Below, one piece after another: positions 44,570 through 53,650 of a stretch of DNA of 64,000 bases. The translations under genes and the position numbers were made by a program. This DNA is from Bin5 sp009843665 (GTDB lineage Bacteria > Chloroflexota > Anaerolineae > Caldilineales > Caldilineaceae): the NCBI GenBank assembly GCA_965220285.1, contig OZ244818.1, forward strand, positions 2,418,001 through 2,482,000, read 5' to 3'. The notes under the pieces are model-generated. The model was not told where the DNA came from and ran no database searches. It saw only the letters and a list, made by a program, of their open reading frames with translations. Numbering within the stretch: the first letter of the stretch is position 1; every line of letters starts with the position of its first letter.

Positions 44570-45862
44570 TTACTCGCCAATGCCGGAGTCTTTGGCGGCC
44601 TGAATCAGCTCCTCCTGCGCGCGGGCAACGTCACCGTGCCCGGTCAGCATGTTGTTCACAATGTTGCCGAGGTCGGTCACAAAGCTCTGCCGCACCAGAC
44701 CGCCGATGAACGGCAGCAGTTCATGCGTCTGCCAGGCGTCCATCGACTCGCGCAAGTACTCGTCGTAGAGGCTCACGTCGCCGTCCGTGCGCACCGGAAT
44801 CGAGCCTTTGAGCGGATTGAAGGCGTCCTGTCCATCCTTCGAAGCCACGACCTTCAGCCAGGCGATGGCGTTGTCGCGGTTGGGCGCATTCTTGGGCAGA
44901 CCGAAGGAGTCGGCCACCCAGACATATTTGCCCTGATGATCCGGGATGTCAGCCCATCCGACCAGCTCTTCGATCCCTTCCGACTTGATGAAGCCCCAGA
45001 ACCAGTCGCCCATCAGAATGATCGCCGGGGTCTCGTCGTAGTCGGCGGCAAAGCGCTCCACCTGGTCGCCCCAGCCGACCTCCAGCCAGTCGCCCGAGGC
45101 GTACTCCATCGCCCGCATGTGAAGTGCCAGCGCCTCCGCGACTTCGGGCGCATCCCAACCGACCGAGCCGTCGAACAGGCCGAGATAGGTCTCGCCGTCG
45201 GTTACGCTGTTGAGGAAGTAGTTGTAGGTGTGGAAGGCCAGCGCCCCCAGAGACGCACCGCCGATGGCCGGGATACCGGCCTCCTTCAGCTGCTCCGCCA
45301 CAACGAAGAACTCGTCCCAGTTTGCGGGCGGCTCTGTGATGCCGGCGGCCTCAAACCTGTCGAGACGGTACCACATGATGTTCTGGCGATGGATGTTCAC
45401 CGGCACGACATAGGGCGTCCCTTCGTAGGAGACATTGTCGATCACCGACTGCGGGAACACGTCATACAGCCCCTCTTCCGAAAAGAGGAAATCCAGCCCC
45501 TCCATTCTGCCGGGCACGACGTGGTCCTCGACGACGCCCACGCCCGCCCAGACCTGGAACGAGTCCGGCGGCTCGCCGCCCAACATGCGCGTCTCCAACA
45601 CCGTCTTCATGTTGACGCCGTCGCCGCCGCCGATCGCTGCGTTGTCGAACTCGACGCCGGGATAGCGTGCGTTGAAGACCTCGATAATGGCGTTGAGCCC
45701 GGCAAGCTCGCCGCCACCGCTCCACCAGGAGAATACCTCGACCGTGCCGCTCGGCTCGGCGGCCTCCATCGACATGTCTCCCGCCGGCTCGGTTGCGACC
45801 GGCTGGCAGGCGGCCAGGGCCAACGACACAATGATGAGTAGAACCAGGCAAAAGCGCTTCAT
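44570..45862 (-). CDS. ABC importer substrate-binding lipoprotein, set 3 (Sec)
   Basis: 430 aa with a short Sec signal and lipobox LAAC (Cys19), unlike the Tat-type binding proteins of sets 2, 4 and 5. The mature part begins QPVATEPAGD. It is the first gene of a nine-gene operon ending at 36378. An AT-rich inverted repeat lies about 60 bp upstream of the ATG. Confidence 0.9.
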   Translation of the reverse strand: MKRFCLVLLIIVSLALAACQPVATEPAGDMSMEAAEPSGTVEVFSWWSGGGELAGLNAIIEVFNARYPGVEFDNAAIGGGDGVNMKTVLETRMLGGEPPDSFQVWAGVGVVEDHVVPGRMEGLDFLFSEEGLYDVFPQSVIDNVSYEGTPYVVPVNIHRQNIMWYRLDRFEAAGITEPPANWDEFFVVAEQLKEAGIPAIGGASLGALAFHTYNYFLNSVTDGETYLGLFDGSVGWDAPEVAEALALHMRAMEYASGDWLEVGWGDQVERFAADYDETPAIILMGDWFWGFIKSEGIEELVGWADIPDHQGKYVWVADSFGLPKNAPNRDNAIAWLKVVASKDGQDAFNPLKGSIPVRTDGDVSLYDEYLRESMDAWQTHELLPFIGGLVRQSFVTDLGNIVNNMLTGHGDVARAQEELIQAAKDSGIGE

Positions 45863-45921
45863 CGTTCCTTCCCCCCTGTGAGTAGTTGATGACCAGGAAA
45901 GCTCGGCCGTGTGATGTCAAC

Positions 45922-45937
45922 AAAATTAAATAATTTT
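45922..45937. promoter_or_regulatory. AT-rich inverted repeat upstream of set 3, putative operator
   Basis: AAAATTA-AA-TAATTTT reads as a perfect 7-bp inverted repeat with a 2-bp spacer in otherwise GC-rich DNA. On the operon's strand a TTGACA follows it directly. It lies 60-75 bp before the binding-protein start, a natural place for an operator, possibly for the IclR protein encoded upstream. Confidence 0.5.
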
Positions 45938-46084
45938 TAGTACGCGTGCGGCCATTCTAGCATAGGGGTCCCTTGTGAACAATCGCCGAAAAAGTGTCAA
46001 TGTCCTGGCTAACGAAGCTTGAACGGGGCGTAAGACTTCGTGAATGCTGGCTTTCTGGCGAACGAAAATATGGGGAACTGCGTT

Positions 46085-46250
46085 CGCCCACTCTCTCTGG
46101 CCCGGCAGCGCGCGCAGACATGGACCGCCATAACGATCTCGACCTGCTCATCGTCAGGGAAGGAGGACGCGCCTCGGCCATATAGGCCAGATTGACGAGG
46201 GGCTGTACGGGGTGGGCGCCGCGGTCGACGCAGCCGCAGTTTCGCCGGCT
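46085..46250 (+). pseudogene. MNT-type nucleotidyltransferase remnant
   Basis: The segment reads GPAARADMDRHNDLDLLIVR, resembling the G-S...SDLDLLIV motif of minimal nucleotidyltransferases, but the Ser and first Gly pattern is altered. A frame change then leads to GAAVDAAAVSP, like the VDVVVVTPE strand. It is short and degenerate, so the call is tentative. Confidence 0.35.
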
Positions 46251-46272
46251 ACACCTGGAGGGCGTATAAGAA

Positions 46273-47055
46273 TCAGAGGTCAGAGTTGGGCGCACCCAGT
46301 TCCGCGGACAACTCCGCGGCAACCTGCATGACGGTCTGGGCGAAATGGGGCAGCTGCTCTTGCGTGATGCGTGTTGTGGGCCCTGAGATACCCAGGGCCG
46401 CGATCACCTGCTGCCGGTGATCGTGGATCGGCGCCGCGATGCAGCGCACGCCGGCAAAGGTCTCCTCATCGTCGACCGCATACCCGTCGGCGCGCACCGT
46501 TACCAGATGGCGCTTGAGGTGTGACGGCTCGATGATCGTCTTGGTCGTGTACGTGGTCAGGGGCGCGCTCGCCACCCACTCCGCCGTGACCGCATCCGGC
46601 TGCGCCGCCAGCAGCGCCTTGCCCAGCGCCGAGCAGTGCAGCGGACGGCTCGTGCCCAGCGCGAAATTCACGCTCAGCGCGGCCTGTCCCGGCTTGTGCG
46701 CGATATAGATCACGTTATTGGCCTGCCGCACGCCCAGATTGGCCGTCTCCCCGCTCTCGTCCCGCAGCTTCGTCAGAAAGTCCCCCGCAACGTCCGGCCA
46801 GTCCAGCAGCGTCGCCACCTTGCCGTAAAGTTGAAAAAACTTGGCCGGGTTCGAGGTGAACTCGCGCGTGCGTTCATCCTGCAGCAGATAGCCCTTCGCC
46901 ATCAACGTATACAGCAACCGATAGGCCGTGCTGCGGTCGATTCCGAGCGCCTCCGCCACCTCAGACGGGCGCACGCTGCCGTCCAGCGCCATCTCCAGCG
47001 CCGCCAGCCCCCGCTCCAGCGACTGCACCAGCTGTTGCCCGCGCCTTGGTTGCAT
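46273..47055 (-). CDS. IclR-family transcriptional regulator
   Basis: 260 aa from the ATG at 47055 (AAGGGG upstream). An N-terminal winged helix-turn-helix (about residues 20-75, with VAEALGIDRSTAYRLLYTL) is followed by the IclR effector domain (about 90-255). It lies directly upstream of the set-3 operon on the same strand, the classic place for its local regulator. An inducer derived from the imported compound is likely. Confidence 0.88.
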   Translation of the reverse strand: MQPRRGQQLVQSLERGLAALEMALDGSVRPSEVAEALGIDRSTAYRLLYTLMAKGYLLQDERTREFTSNPAKFFQLYGKVATLLDWPDVAGDFLTKLRDESGETANLGVRQANNVIYIAHKPGQAALSVNFALGTSRPLHCSALGKALLAAQPDAVTAEWVASAPLTTYTTKTIIEPSHLKRHLVTVRADGYAVDDEETFAGVRCIAAPIHDHRQQVIAALGISGPTTRITQEQLPHFAQTVMQVAAELSAELGAPNSDL

Positions 47056-47143
47056 AATGCCCCTTAAGTGTTGCGTAATTCGCACATGCCGCGTATCTTG
47101 TATACCATATGCGCCCCGCTGTCAATCAGCCAACGACACTGAA

Positions 47144-47165
47144 GGGGCAGGCCTTGTGCCTGCCC
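47144..47165. repeat. Dispersed palindromic repeat (GGCAGGCC-TTGT-GCCTGCC type)
   Basis: A 22-bp near-palindrome with stem GGGGCAGGC and complement, loop CTTGT. An identical copy lies at 53651-53672. Such words are dispersed in some Chloroflexota genomes. Confidence 0.6.
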
Positions 47166-47261
47166 AGGTGCGCTGTCTGACCCATTGCCCCGGTGTCGCG
47201 CGGGCATCCCGCCTATCAGTATATGTACGACAGCATCGTATCAGTGAGGAGGAACTACGAC

Positions 47262-47555
47262 ATGGCAACGGTTGAACTTAACTGGCAGAGAGTTTCCACC
47301 ACCGGCGGAGACGAGATTCACCGTTGTGAAGTCAAGGCCCGCAACGGCAAGGACGCGCTGGTCATGGAGGTGCACGGGGGCAAACTGACGGGTGGAATAC
47401 ACATCGTTACTGCCTACTTCTGGCTGGAAGACAGCCAGCGCTCCATACCGCTCTACCCCTATGGGACCTCCGACAGTCTCGACGACGCGAGGACGGTGCT
47501 GGCGGCGTGGTATTTCGACAACGCTCCCACGTTGCTGATGACGCTGGCGGGGTGA
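47262..47555 (+). CDS. Small hypothetical protein
   Basis: 97 aa, beta-rich by appearance, with no hydrophobic helix. GAGGAGG lies 8 nt before the ATG, which I prefer to an in-frame ATG 69 nt upstream. It is alone on the plus strand between two minus-strand regulators. No family recognised. Confidence 0.6.
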   Translation: MATVELNWQRVSTTGGDEIHRCEVKARNGKDALVMEVHGGKLTGGIHIVTAYFWLEDSQRSIPLYPYGTSDSLDDARTVLAAWYFDNAPTLLMTLAG

Positions 47556-47826
47556 GGTCGGGGGCTTTGGGCACGATAGGACCGTGCAATTCGCTGCGGT
47601 TGCCTTGCGTTGTTGAGGATAGCCCGTGGACAATCCGATGCCACCAGCATGTTTAGACGGCGTATACCCGGGCGACCGGAGCAGTACCAGGGTGAAATGT
47701 GCGATTGTTCAATCGGGGTGATTCTGCGAGCAATCCTCGAGGACGAACGGTCATATTGGTCAAGGGTTAGCCGAGGGTGATCGACGGCAACGGGCGCCGG
47801 CCAACAAATGACCTGTCGCACGGCGG

Positions 47827-48198
47827 CTACCGTTCCTGAGTACCTTCATCCTCCCCCACGTCGGCGAAGTTTGTGATCGTTACCTCGCCTTCGGGAAAGT
47901 CGGCGACGATTCTCAGTCTGCCCCCTACAGCCTCAATGTAAGAACGGAGACTGGAAATGTACACGTCTGCCCGCTGCTCCAGTTTCGAAATCGCGGGTTG
48001 GTTCACCTTCAGCATCTGCGCCAGCTCCTGCTGGGTCAGCGCCCGCGCCCGGCGCAACTCGTGCAACGGCATCTCCGCCAGCAGCTCCCTCTTTATCTCG
48101 TCAATGCGACGTCGGCGCTCCGGCGAGAAATCCTTGGTCAACTCGCTGAACGAATGGCGTCCACTCATTCGAGCGCAAACCGGGCGGTCTTCCACCAT
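47827..48198 (-). CDS. XRE-family HTH protein (HigA-like antitoxin or regulator)
   Basis: 123 aa. The helix-turn-helix covers about residues 50-100 (RRARALTQQELAQMLKVNQ, then PAISKLEQRADVYISSLRSY), followed by a short beta tail GGRLRIVADFP typical of HigA-like antitoxins. AGGAGGGG precedes the ATG at 48198. No HigB/RelE toxin frame is visible upstream, so it may be an orphan. The gene lies in a stretch rich in toxin-antitoxin remnants. Confidence 0.75.
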   Translation of the reverse strand: MVEDRPVCARMSGRHSFSELTKDFSPERRRRIDEIKRELLAEMPLHELRRARALTQQELAQMLKVNQPAISKLEQRADVYISSLRSYIEAVGGRLRIVADFPEGEVTITNFADVGEDEGTQER

Positions 48199-48272
48199 CA
48201 GCCCCTCCTTTCGCCATCCACAGCGCAAAGAGCCATTTCCATATCCTTTCTGTTTTCTCAAACAAGCCCCGT

Positions 48273-48534
48273 TCAGAAGGCCTTACGCTCATACAGGTTT
48301 ACCCTGGACTCAAGAGCCGCATTGATTAAAGAAGCAAGGATCATTGCGCTGCTAAGCGTTCGGGCGTGCTAACAAGGACGTCGATGGGCAGAATGAAAAG
48401 CTCCGCTATCGCAGCGCGGACAGGGTTGTCCCGTTTGTGCCAGCCGTCTAGGGATTTGAGGACGACGAGAAGATCGATGTCACTGTGGGAGCCGGCGTTG
48501 CCGCGGGCGTGGCCGCCGAAGAGGTCCCCCGGTT
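48273..48534 (-). pseudogene. MNT-type nucleotidyltransferase, truncated and frameshifted
   Basis: The minus strand reads DLFGGHARGNAGSHSDIDLL and then VDVLVSTPERLA-like residues, the nucleotidyltransferase core of MntA-type antitoxins. There is no start codon: an in-frame TAA lies directly upstream. Near the end a +1 shift is needed to reach the expected helix SLINAALESRVNLYERKAF. Both lesions make it a pseudogene. Confidence 0.7.
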
Positions 48535-48564
48535 ACGGACTTTTGACTGGGTATGTACGAGGAT

Positions 48565-48765
48565 CTACCCTAGCCTGGGAGGTACTGCAGGCGTTTCAGT
48601 TGGCGATTCGTTTCGAAGCCTTGCCTCCTGCCGCTCCCGCATCCTTTGGTTGCCTGCTTGCCAGAAAGCCAACTGCTCTGCTCGAGACTTCCCGGCCAAC
48701 TGCTGATAGATTCGCGCCGCGCCGCGCCGTTTAAGAGCGACGCATTCCGGTTCACGGTTCGTCAT
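48565..48765 (-). CDS. Antitoxin-like small protein paired with PIN toxin
   Basis: 66 aa, basic and helical, with AARIYQQLAGKSRAEQLAFW, a pattern seen in small partners of PIN-domain toxins. It overlaps the PIN gene by 14 nt. In this arrangement the toxin comes first, which is less common. The family assignment is by resemblance only. Confidence 0.55.
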   Translation of the reverse strand: MTNREPECVALKRRGAARIYQQLAGKSRAEQLAFWQAGNQRMRERQEARLRNESPTETPAVPPRLG

Positions 48766-49222
48766 GTTGTATTACCTCAAGAGGGGAGTAAATGTCAATA
48801 TGGGCGTAGCCGTTCAGCACATTGACTGCATTGTATTTCGGAATCTTCTCGAAATGAACGATGTCCCTGAAATTCCAGCTTACAATAAGCTCACACTCTG
48901 ATACGGTGGCCATGGCCACGTGCAATGCATCTGTAAGCGATCTTTCCGCCACAACGCCTCTTTCAATGTATTGCAGTTGAAGGTCTATTGCTTCCCGGGT
49001 GATCTCCACTTCGCTGGCGTGTTCGGTAATGCTGGCAAAGAAGCTTCGAATCGTATCGGGGGCTTGATCCAGTTCCTCTTCAACGACAGGTGAAATGACC
49101 AAGACAAATCGCCCTGCGACAACTTCATCAAAGAATTTTCTGCTTGGCGCGGAAAACTCAGGGTCAAAGACTCCTCCGAAGACGGAGGTGTCAGCGTACA
49201 CTCTTAACTGCCGACTGGCCAC
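48752..49222 (-). CDS. PIN-domain ribonuclease toxin
   Basis: 156 aa. The PIN acidic residues are Asp11 (YADTSVFGG), Glu48-50 (VVEEE), Asp98 (TDALHVAMA) and Asp120 in WNFRDIV, enough for a functional Mg-dependent nuclease site. It probably cleaves RNA unless bound by its partner encoded downstream. The start at 49222 is the first ATG of the frame. Confidence 0.82.
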   Translation of the reverse strand: MASRQLRVYADTSVFGGVFDPEFSAPSRKFFDEVVAGRFVLVISPVVEEELDQAPDTIRSFFASITEHASEVEITREAIDLQLQYIERGVVAERSLTDALHVAMATVSECELIVSWNFRDIVHFEKIPKYNAVNVLNGYAHIDIYSPLEVIQHDEP

Positions 49223-49969
49223 CTATTTGGCATCCTCTCACGAGCGATCGAGCTTCGGTAAGCATCCTGCCATACTATAGCGGTGGGAGGAGTCGAAAGT
49301 CAACCCTATCATATATTCTTCCTTGAAAGTCTCGCATATCCCGGTACCGGGTAGCCTCCAATAAAGAACTGATCGCAGTCTTGCCAGTAAGCCGACACTG
49401 CCGCTCACATCCGTAACTCCCCGGTATTCGTACAACCCGTATCGCAGTTGGCCCTTTCGTTTTACACCTGTCCGCGCCGCCGCCGGAGCCGCCCAACGCC
49501 GCCTGTACGATCCCGACCCCGCTGCCCAGCCTGTCACGCGCCTGGCAGCACGAACCTCTCTATGGAGCGACCTGCCTCCATCCCCGGCCTGCCTGGCAGA
49601 CCCACGCTGAATTCGCCGGCTGCCCGTCCCACATCCGCCGAACCCCATTCACAATCTCGTGAAAACGCTCGTAAACACTTGTCGACTCTCGCTAATCTCT
49701 CGTAAACACTCGTACGGCATCCCCTGCACCGGCGGACACGACCCATCCCGTAAATCCTGATTCAGACAATCCGCCCAACCCTCGCAATCTCTCGTAAACG
49801 CTTGTAAACGCTCGTCAACTTCTCGTACAAGCGCCCCAACCAAAACCTGAGAAACTTCCCCACACTCCTCCCCCCAAAAATACCTAGATTGCAAACCAAA
49901 CTCAGCTACTGTAGAATACCGGCCATCCTCGCACAGTATCTACCATCAACATCCCGAGAGGAGAACACT
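49223..49969. other. Gene-poor region with short direct repeats
   Basis: No supported gene in about 750 bp. The part 49650-49820 holds degenerate repeats with the core CTCGTAAACRCTYGT. The rest shows open frames of no recognisable type. The last 60 bp should contain the set-4 promoter, and GAGAGGAG precedes the GTG start at 49970. Confidence 0.5.
49656..49815. repeat. Degenerate direct repeats, core CTCGTAAACRCTYGT
   Basis: Units at about 49656-49682, 49697-49713 and 49790-49815, separated by unequal spacers. Spacing and units are irregular, so it is not a CRISPR array. A GAATCAGGATTTACGGGAT-like word, read on the minus strand, lies between units. Confidence 0.5.
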
Positions 49970-51319
49970 GTGAACGCCAAGCCCTTGAAAAGACGAGAAT
50001 TCCTGCAACTGACCGCCGGCGCCATCGGCGGGGCTACCCTTCTCGCCGCCTGTCAACCGGTCGCGTCCCCGGCCGCTTCCGATGACGGTGCAGCCGCCGA
50101 AGGCATCCAGCTCGAATACCTGGGCTACGAACCCGACGAAGTACACGGCGAGGCATTCGACAAGTTCAAAGACGTCATGCCCGACGTCGACCTTCTTATC
50201 AGCCCCACCATCGGCTCCTGGCCGGATATGCTGGCTAAGATCAACGCCCGCATCGCCGCCGGCGATCCCCCCGACATCGCCATCGTGGCCACCTACGGGC
50301 CGCCCAGAATCTGGAGCAAAAAGGGCATTCTCGTCGATCTGCATCCGTATCTCGACGCAGACTCCGACTACGACGACGACCCCGTCGCGCCCGCTCTGCT
50401 CCAGCTCTACACTGTCGAAGGTAAGCTCTTCGGCCTGCCCAAGGACTATGTAACCCACGCCGTAATCTACAACAAGGGCCTCTTCGATGAAGCCGGCGTT
50501 GCCTACCCCGAAGACGGCTGGACCTGGGCCGATTGCCTCGAAATGGGCCAGAAACTGACCTCTGGCGAAGGCCAGGACAAGGTCTTCGGCTGGATGACGC
50601 AGACCGGGCCCTGGGCCAACGAGCACTGGATGTGGGCCAATGAGGGCAAAGGCTACTTCGACCGTTGGAACGGGGACCTCACCACCCCCACCGCCAACGA
50701 CCCGAAGAATATCGAAGCAATCGAATGGCTCGTGGATACCATCCTGACCCACGAGATTTCACCCTCGCCCGAACAGCTGTCCACCGAGGGCGCAAGCTCG
50801 CGTCAGCTTACAGGCCGTATCGCCATGTGGGCCAGCCACACCATCGATACCGTCGCCCTGCTCCAGAATACCGACAAGATCGACTGGCATGTCGTGCGCA
50901 ACCCCCGCGCTTTCGAGGGCGGCCCCACGACAACCATGATGTGGACCTCCGGCTTCGGCATCGTCGCCGACACCGACCATCCCGACGCCGCCTTTGCCTT
51001 CCTCAAGCATATGTCGATCGGCGAAGGCGCCCTCGTGTTGGGCAGAACCGGCTTCTCCATCCCGGCCGGCCGCCCCGAAGGATTCGTAACCGATGAGATG
51101 GTTGCCCGCGGCGGCGAAGTCTTTGTCGACGCCTGCTTCAACTCCGACCTGGCGGCCAACGATTCGCTCGGCGTAAACCACGGTGAACTGCTTGGCACCG
51201 CCGTCATCCCCAACCTGCAGGCCGCCTTCCTTGGGCAGATGACCCCCGCCGAAGCGCTCAACGAAATCCAGGTGGTGATGGAGGACATCCTCGCCGACGC
51301 TACTGAGGAGCAGTACTAA
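49970..51319 (+). CDS. ABC importer substrate-binding lipoprotein, set 4 (Tat)
   Basis: 449 aa from a GTG at 49970, chosen for its strong GAGAGGAG site. The signal is twin-arginine (LKRREFLQL) with lipobox LAAC (Cys28). The mature protein is acidic. It is followed by the hairpin at 51386-51442 and two permease genes. No catabolic gene is attached to this set. Confidence 0.9.
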   Translation: MNAKPLKRREFLQLTAGAIGGATLLAACQPVASPAASDDGAAAEGIQLEYLGYEPDEVHGEAFDKFKDVMPDVDLLISPTIGSWPDMLAKINARIAAGDPPDIAIVATYGPPRIWSKKGILVDLHPYLDADSDYDDDPVAPALLQLYTVEGKLFGLPKDYVTHAVIYNKGLFDEAGVAYPEDGWTWADCLEMGQKLTSGEGQDKVFGWMTQTGPWANEHWMWANEGKGYFDRWNGDLTTPTANDPKNIEAIEWLVDTILTHEISPSPEQLSTEGASSRQLTGRIAMWASHTIDTVALLQNTDKIDWHVVRNPRAFEGGPTTTMMWTSGFGIVADTDHPDAAFAFLKHMSIGEGALVLGRTGFSIPAGRPEGFVTDEMVARGGEVFVDACFNSDLAANDSLGVNHGELLGTAVIPNLQAAFLGQMTPAEALNEIQVVMEDILADATEEQY

Positions 51320-51385
51320 AGGTTTGATGTCCGCTTGGGATCAGTAGCGGACAGACAGATACAATCGATCCGGGAGTCTCCCAAG

Positions 51386-51442
51386 CCTGCGATACACCTG
51401 AAGCCGCACAGTAGGCGGCGGCGAATCCAGGTGTATCGCAGG
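51386..51442. repeat. Hairpin after binding-protein gene (set 4), covering ribosome site
   Basis: A perfect 15-bp inverted repeat, CCTGCGATACACCTG (51386-51400) and its complement (51428-51442), with a 27-nt loop. The 3' arm ends in CGCAGG, part of the AGGA that serves as ribosome site for the permease ATG at 51450. The stem could therefore lower permease translation. Confidence 0.75.
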
Positions 51443-51449
51443 ACAGACT

Positions 51450-52370
51450 ATGGCTCAGTCACAGGTTCTGACCCGCCTCGTAGCCAAGACGAAAACGCGT
51501 GAAATCCGCTGGCACCGCTATGAGGGCTACCTCTTTGTCGCGCCTCTCCTCATCGGCATCGTTGCCTTTATCTTCCTCCCCATCGCCGCATCCCTCTACA
51601 TGAGCTTCCATACTTGGGATATGGTCAGTCCGCCCGAACTGGTTGGACTCAAAAACTACGCCCGCCTGGTAAGCCGCGACCGTCTCTTCTGGAAGGTCCT
51701 CGGCAATACCTTCAAATACGCCGGTTGGATCATCGTGCCCTCCGTGACCTTCCCGCTCATTCTGGCCGCACTGCTCGACCGGCCAATCAGACTGCGCTAC
51801 CTCTACCGGCTCGCCTTCTTCCTGCCGCTTGTCACTTCAGTCGTTGCCGTCGGCCTCATGTTCCGATGGCTGTATGACGGCGAATTCGGTCTCATCAACT
51901 ACACCCTCTCCTGGGTCCGTATTGACGGGCCCAACTGGCTCAGCGATGTGTTTTGGGCCATGCCCGCCGTTGCCATGGTCACCGTCTGGCAGGGGCTCGG
52001 CTACAACATGGTCCTCTATCTGGCCGGACTGCAAGGCATCCCCGATCATCTGTATGAAGCCGCCACCATCGACGGCGCCGGCCCGTTCAGCCGCTTCTTC
52101 AAAATCACCATCCCGCTGCTCACGCCCACCATGTTCTTCATTCTCGTCATGAGCGTGATCGGCACCTTCCAGACCTTTGGCCTCATCTATGTTATGACCC
52201 AGGGCGGACCGATTAATTCGACCAACGTCTACATCTACTACCTCTGGCAGATGGCCTTCGGCAGCTCCAAGATGGGATATGCTTCGGCCATGGCCTGGAT
52301 CCTGGCCATGGTCATCTTTACAATTACGATGATCCAGGTGCGCCTGGCCAGGCTGTGGGTACACTATTGA
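51450..52370 (+). CDS. Sugar ABC importer permease (MalF type), set 4
   Basis: 306 aa, six helices, EAA loop HLYEAATIDGAGPFSRFFKI. Its ribosome site is partly inside the hairpin just upstream. The next permease starts 68 nt downstream. Confidence 0.9.
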   Translation: MAQSQVLTRLVAKTKTREIRWHRYEGYLFVAPLLIGIVAFIFLPIAASLYMSFHTWDMVSPPELVGLKNYARLVSRDRLFWKVLGNTFKYAGWIIVPSVTFPLILAALLDRPIRLRYLYRLAFFLPLVTSVVAVGLMFRWLYDGEFGLINYTLSWVRIDGPNWLSDVFWAMPAVAMVTVWQGLGYNMVLYLAGLQGIPDHLYEAATIDGAGPFSRFFKITIPLLTPTMFFILVMSVIGTFQTFGLIYVMTQGGPINSTNVYIYYLWQMAFGSSKMGYASAMAWILAMVIFTITMIQVRLARLWVHY

Positions 52371-52438
52371 GAAATCAGCGCTGATTGCGGCCTGAGCCGG
52401 CCGCAGGGAGTTGGCGAACGCCGAAAAAGGGGATACCC

Positions 52439-53320
52439 GTGCAAAGAGTTTCATCCATGCGCGCGGCACGCGTTGAGCGTGTGGCCAGTCTCAAACAACA
52501 AGAGCTCCTGGCCAACATCGTTACCCACATTCTGCTGATTGTGCTGGGTCTGGCCGCCCTGGCTCCCTTCTGGTGGATGATCTCAACCTCGTTCAAGACA
52601 GAATTCGAGGCTTTCCAGATCCCCCCGACCTGGCTCCCGCTTGAGCCTACTTTGGAAGCCTACGGCGACCTCTTCCTCGACCAGCCCTTTGGGATATTCC
52701 TCTATAACAGTGTCAAGATCGCTGTTCTGAGCGTCGGCGGGCAGCTCATTACATCCTCGCTCGCCGCCTTTGCCTTCGCCCGCCTCGACTTTCCCGGCAA
52801 AAACGTCCTCTTCATCATCGTCCTGTCAACCATGATGGTGCCCTACGCCGTCACTGTCATCCCGCTCTACATCGTCATGCACCGCGTCGGCTGGGTCAAC
52901 ACCCATCTGCCTCTGATCGTGCCCGCCATGCTCAGCTCCGCCTACGGCACTTTCCTGCTCCGCCAGTTCATGTTTTCGCTGCCCATCGAACTGGAAGACG
53001 CCGCCCGCATCGACGGCTGCAGCTCCTTCGGCATCTACCGCCGCATCGCCCTACCCCTGATGAAACCCGCCCTCGCCACCCTCGGCGTTTTCTCCTTCAT
53101 GGCCTCCTGGAACAACTTCTTCGGTCCGTTCATCTTCCTCGACCGCAAGTATCTCTTTACCGTCCAGCTCGGCGTCGCCCTCGTACAGCGCCAGTGGTAC
53201 ACCAGCTGGCCCCGCCTGATGGCTGGCTCCGTCGTCGTCACGCTGCCCGTGCTCCTCGTCTTCCTCCTCTTGCAGCGCTACTTCGTCCGCGGCATCTCCC
53301 TGACCGGCATCAAAGGCTAG
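52439..53320 (+). CDS. Sugar ABC importer permease (MalG type), set 4
   Basis: 293 aa, six helices, EAA loop ELEDAARIDGCSSFGIYRRI and C-terminus FVRGISLTGIKG. I chose the GTG at 52439 because AAAAAGGGGA precedes it; an ATG at 52457 is an alternative, and the frame is open further upstream. Confidence 0.88.
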   Translation: MQRVSSMRAARVERVASLKQQELLANIVTHILLIVLGLAALAPFWWMISTSFKTEFEAFQIPPTWLPLEPTLEAYGDLFLDQPFGIFLYNSVKIAVLSVGGQLITSSLAAFAFARLDFPGKNVLFIIVLSTMMVPYAVTVIPLYIVMHRVGWVNTHLPLIVPAMLSSAYGTFLLRQFMFSLPIELEDAARIDGCSSFGIYRRIALPLMKPALATLGVFSFMASWNNFFGPFIFLDRKYLFTVQLGVALVQRQWYTSWPRLMAGSVVVTLPVLLVFLLLQRYFVRGISLTGIKG

Positions 53321-53447
53321 CGAATCCGGCACCAGTCAACCATCACCAGTCAACCATCACCACTCAACCATCACCCCTTCGCAAACCTGAATAGGGTGAG
53401 CGCAACCGTTTCTGGCAACTAACCACTGACCACTGATCACTGCCGTT

Positions 53448-53506
53448 GGGCGGTCGGGCCTTCGGCCCTCCCTTGTGCGGGGGGAGCCCCCCCGCAACGC
53501 CCCCCT
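53448..53506. repeat. GC-rich double-hairpin repeat, copy 3
   Basis: GGGCC-ttc-GGCCC and a GCGGGGGGaGCCCCCCCGC hairpin joined by TCCCTTGT. It stands free of MITE ends, between two convergent genes where it could work as a two-way transcription stop. Confidence 0.75.
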
Positions 53507-53650
53507 TCGCTAGTACCACCATCATGGACAATTGGAACGGTCTGGCTGGCGAACAGTGCCGACGCCCCGCGCCGTCTCTGACCACGAACCACTGCAGTTC
53601 GGCGGCCCTTGTGTCTGCTATTGTGCCCCCAATCAGAGAACGCCAATGTA

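Noticed and set aside
49656..49815. Possible CRISPR array
   Set aside because: Repeat units are short, unequal and irregularly spaced, with no uniform spacers and no cas genes in the window.
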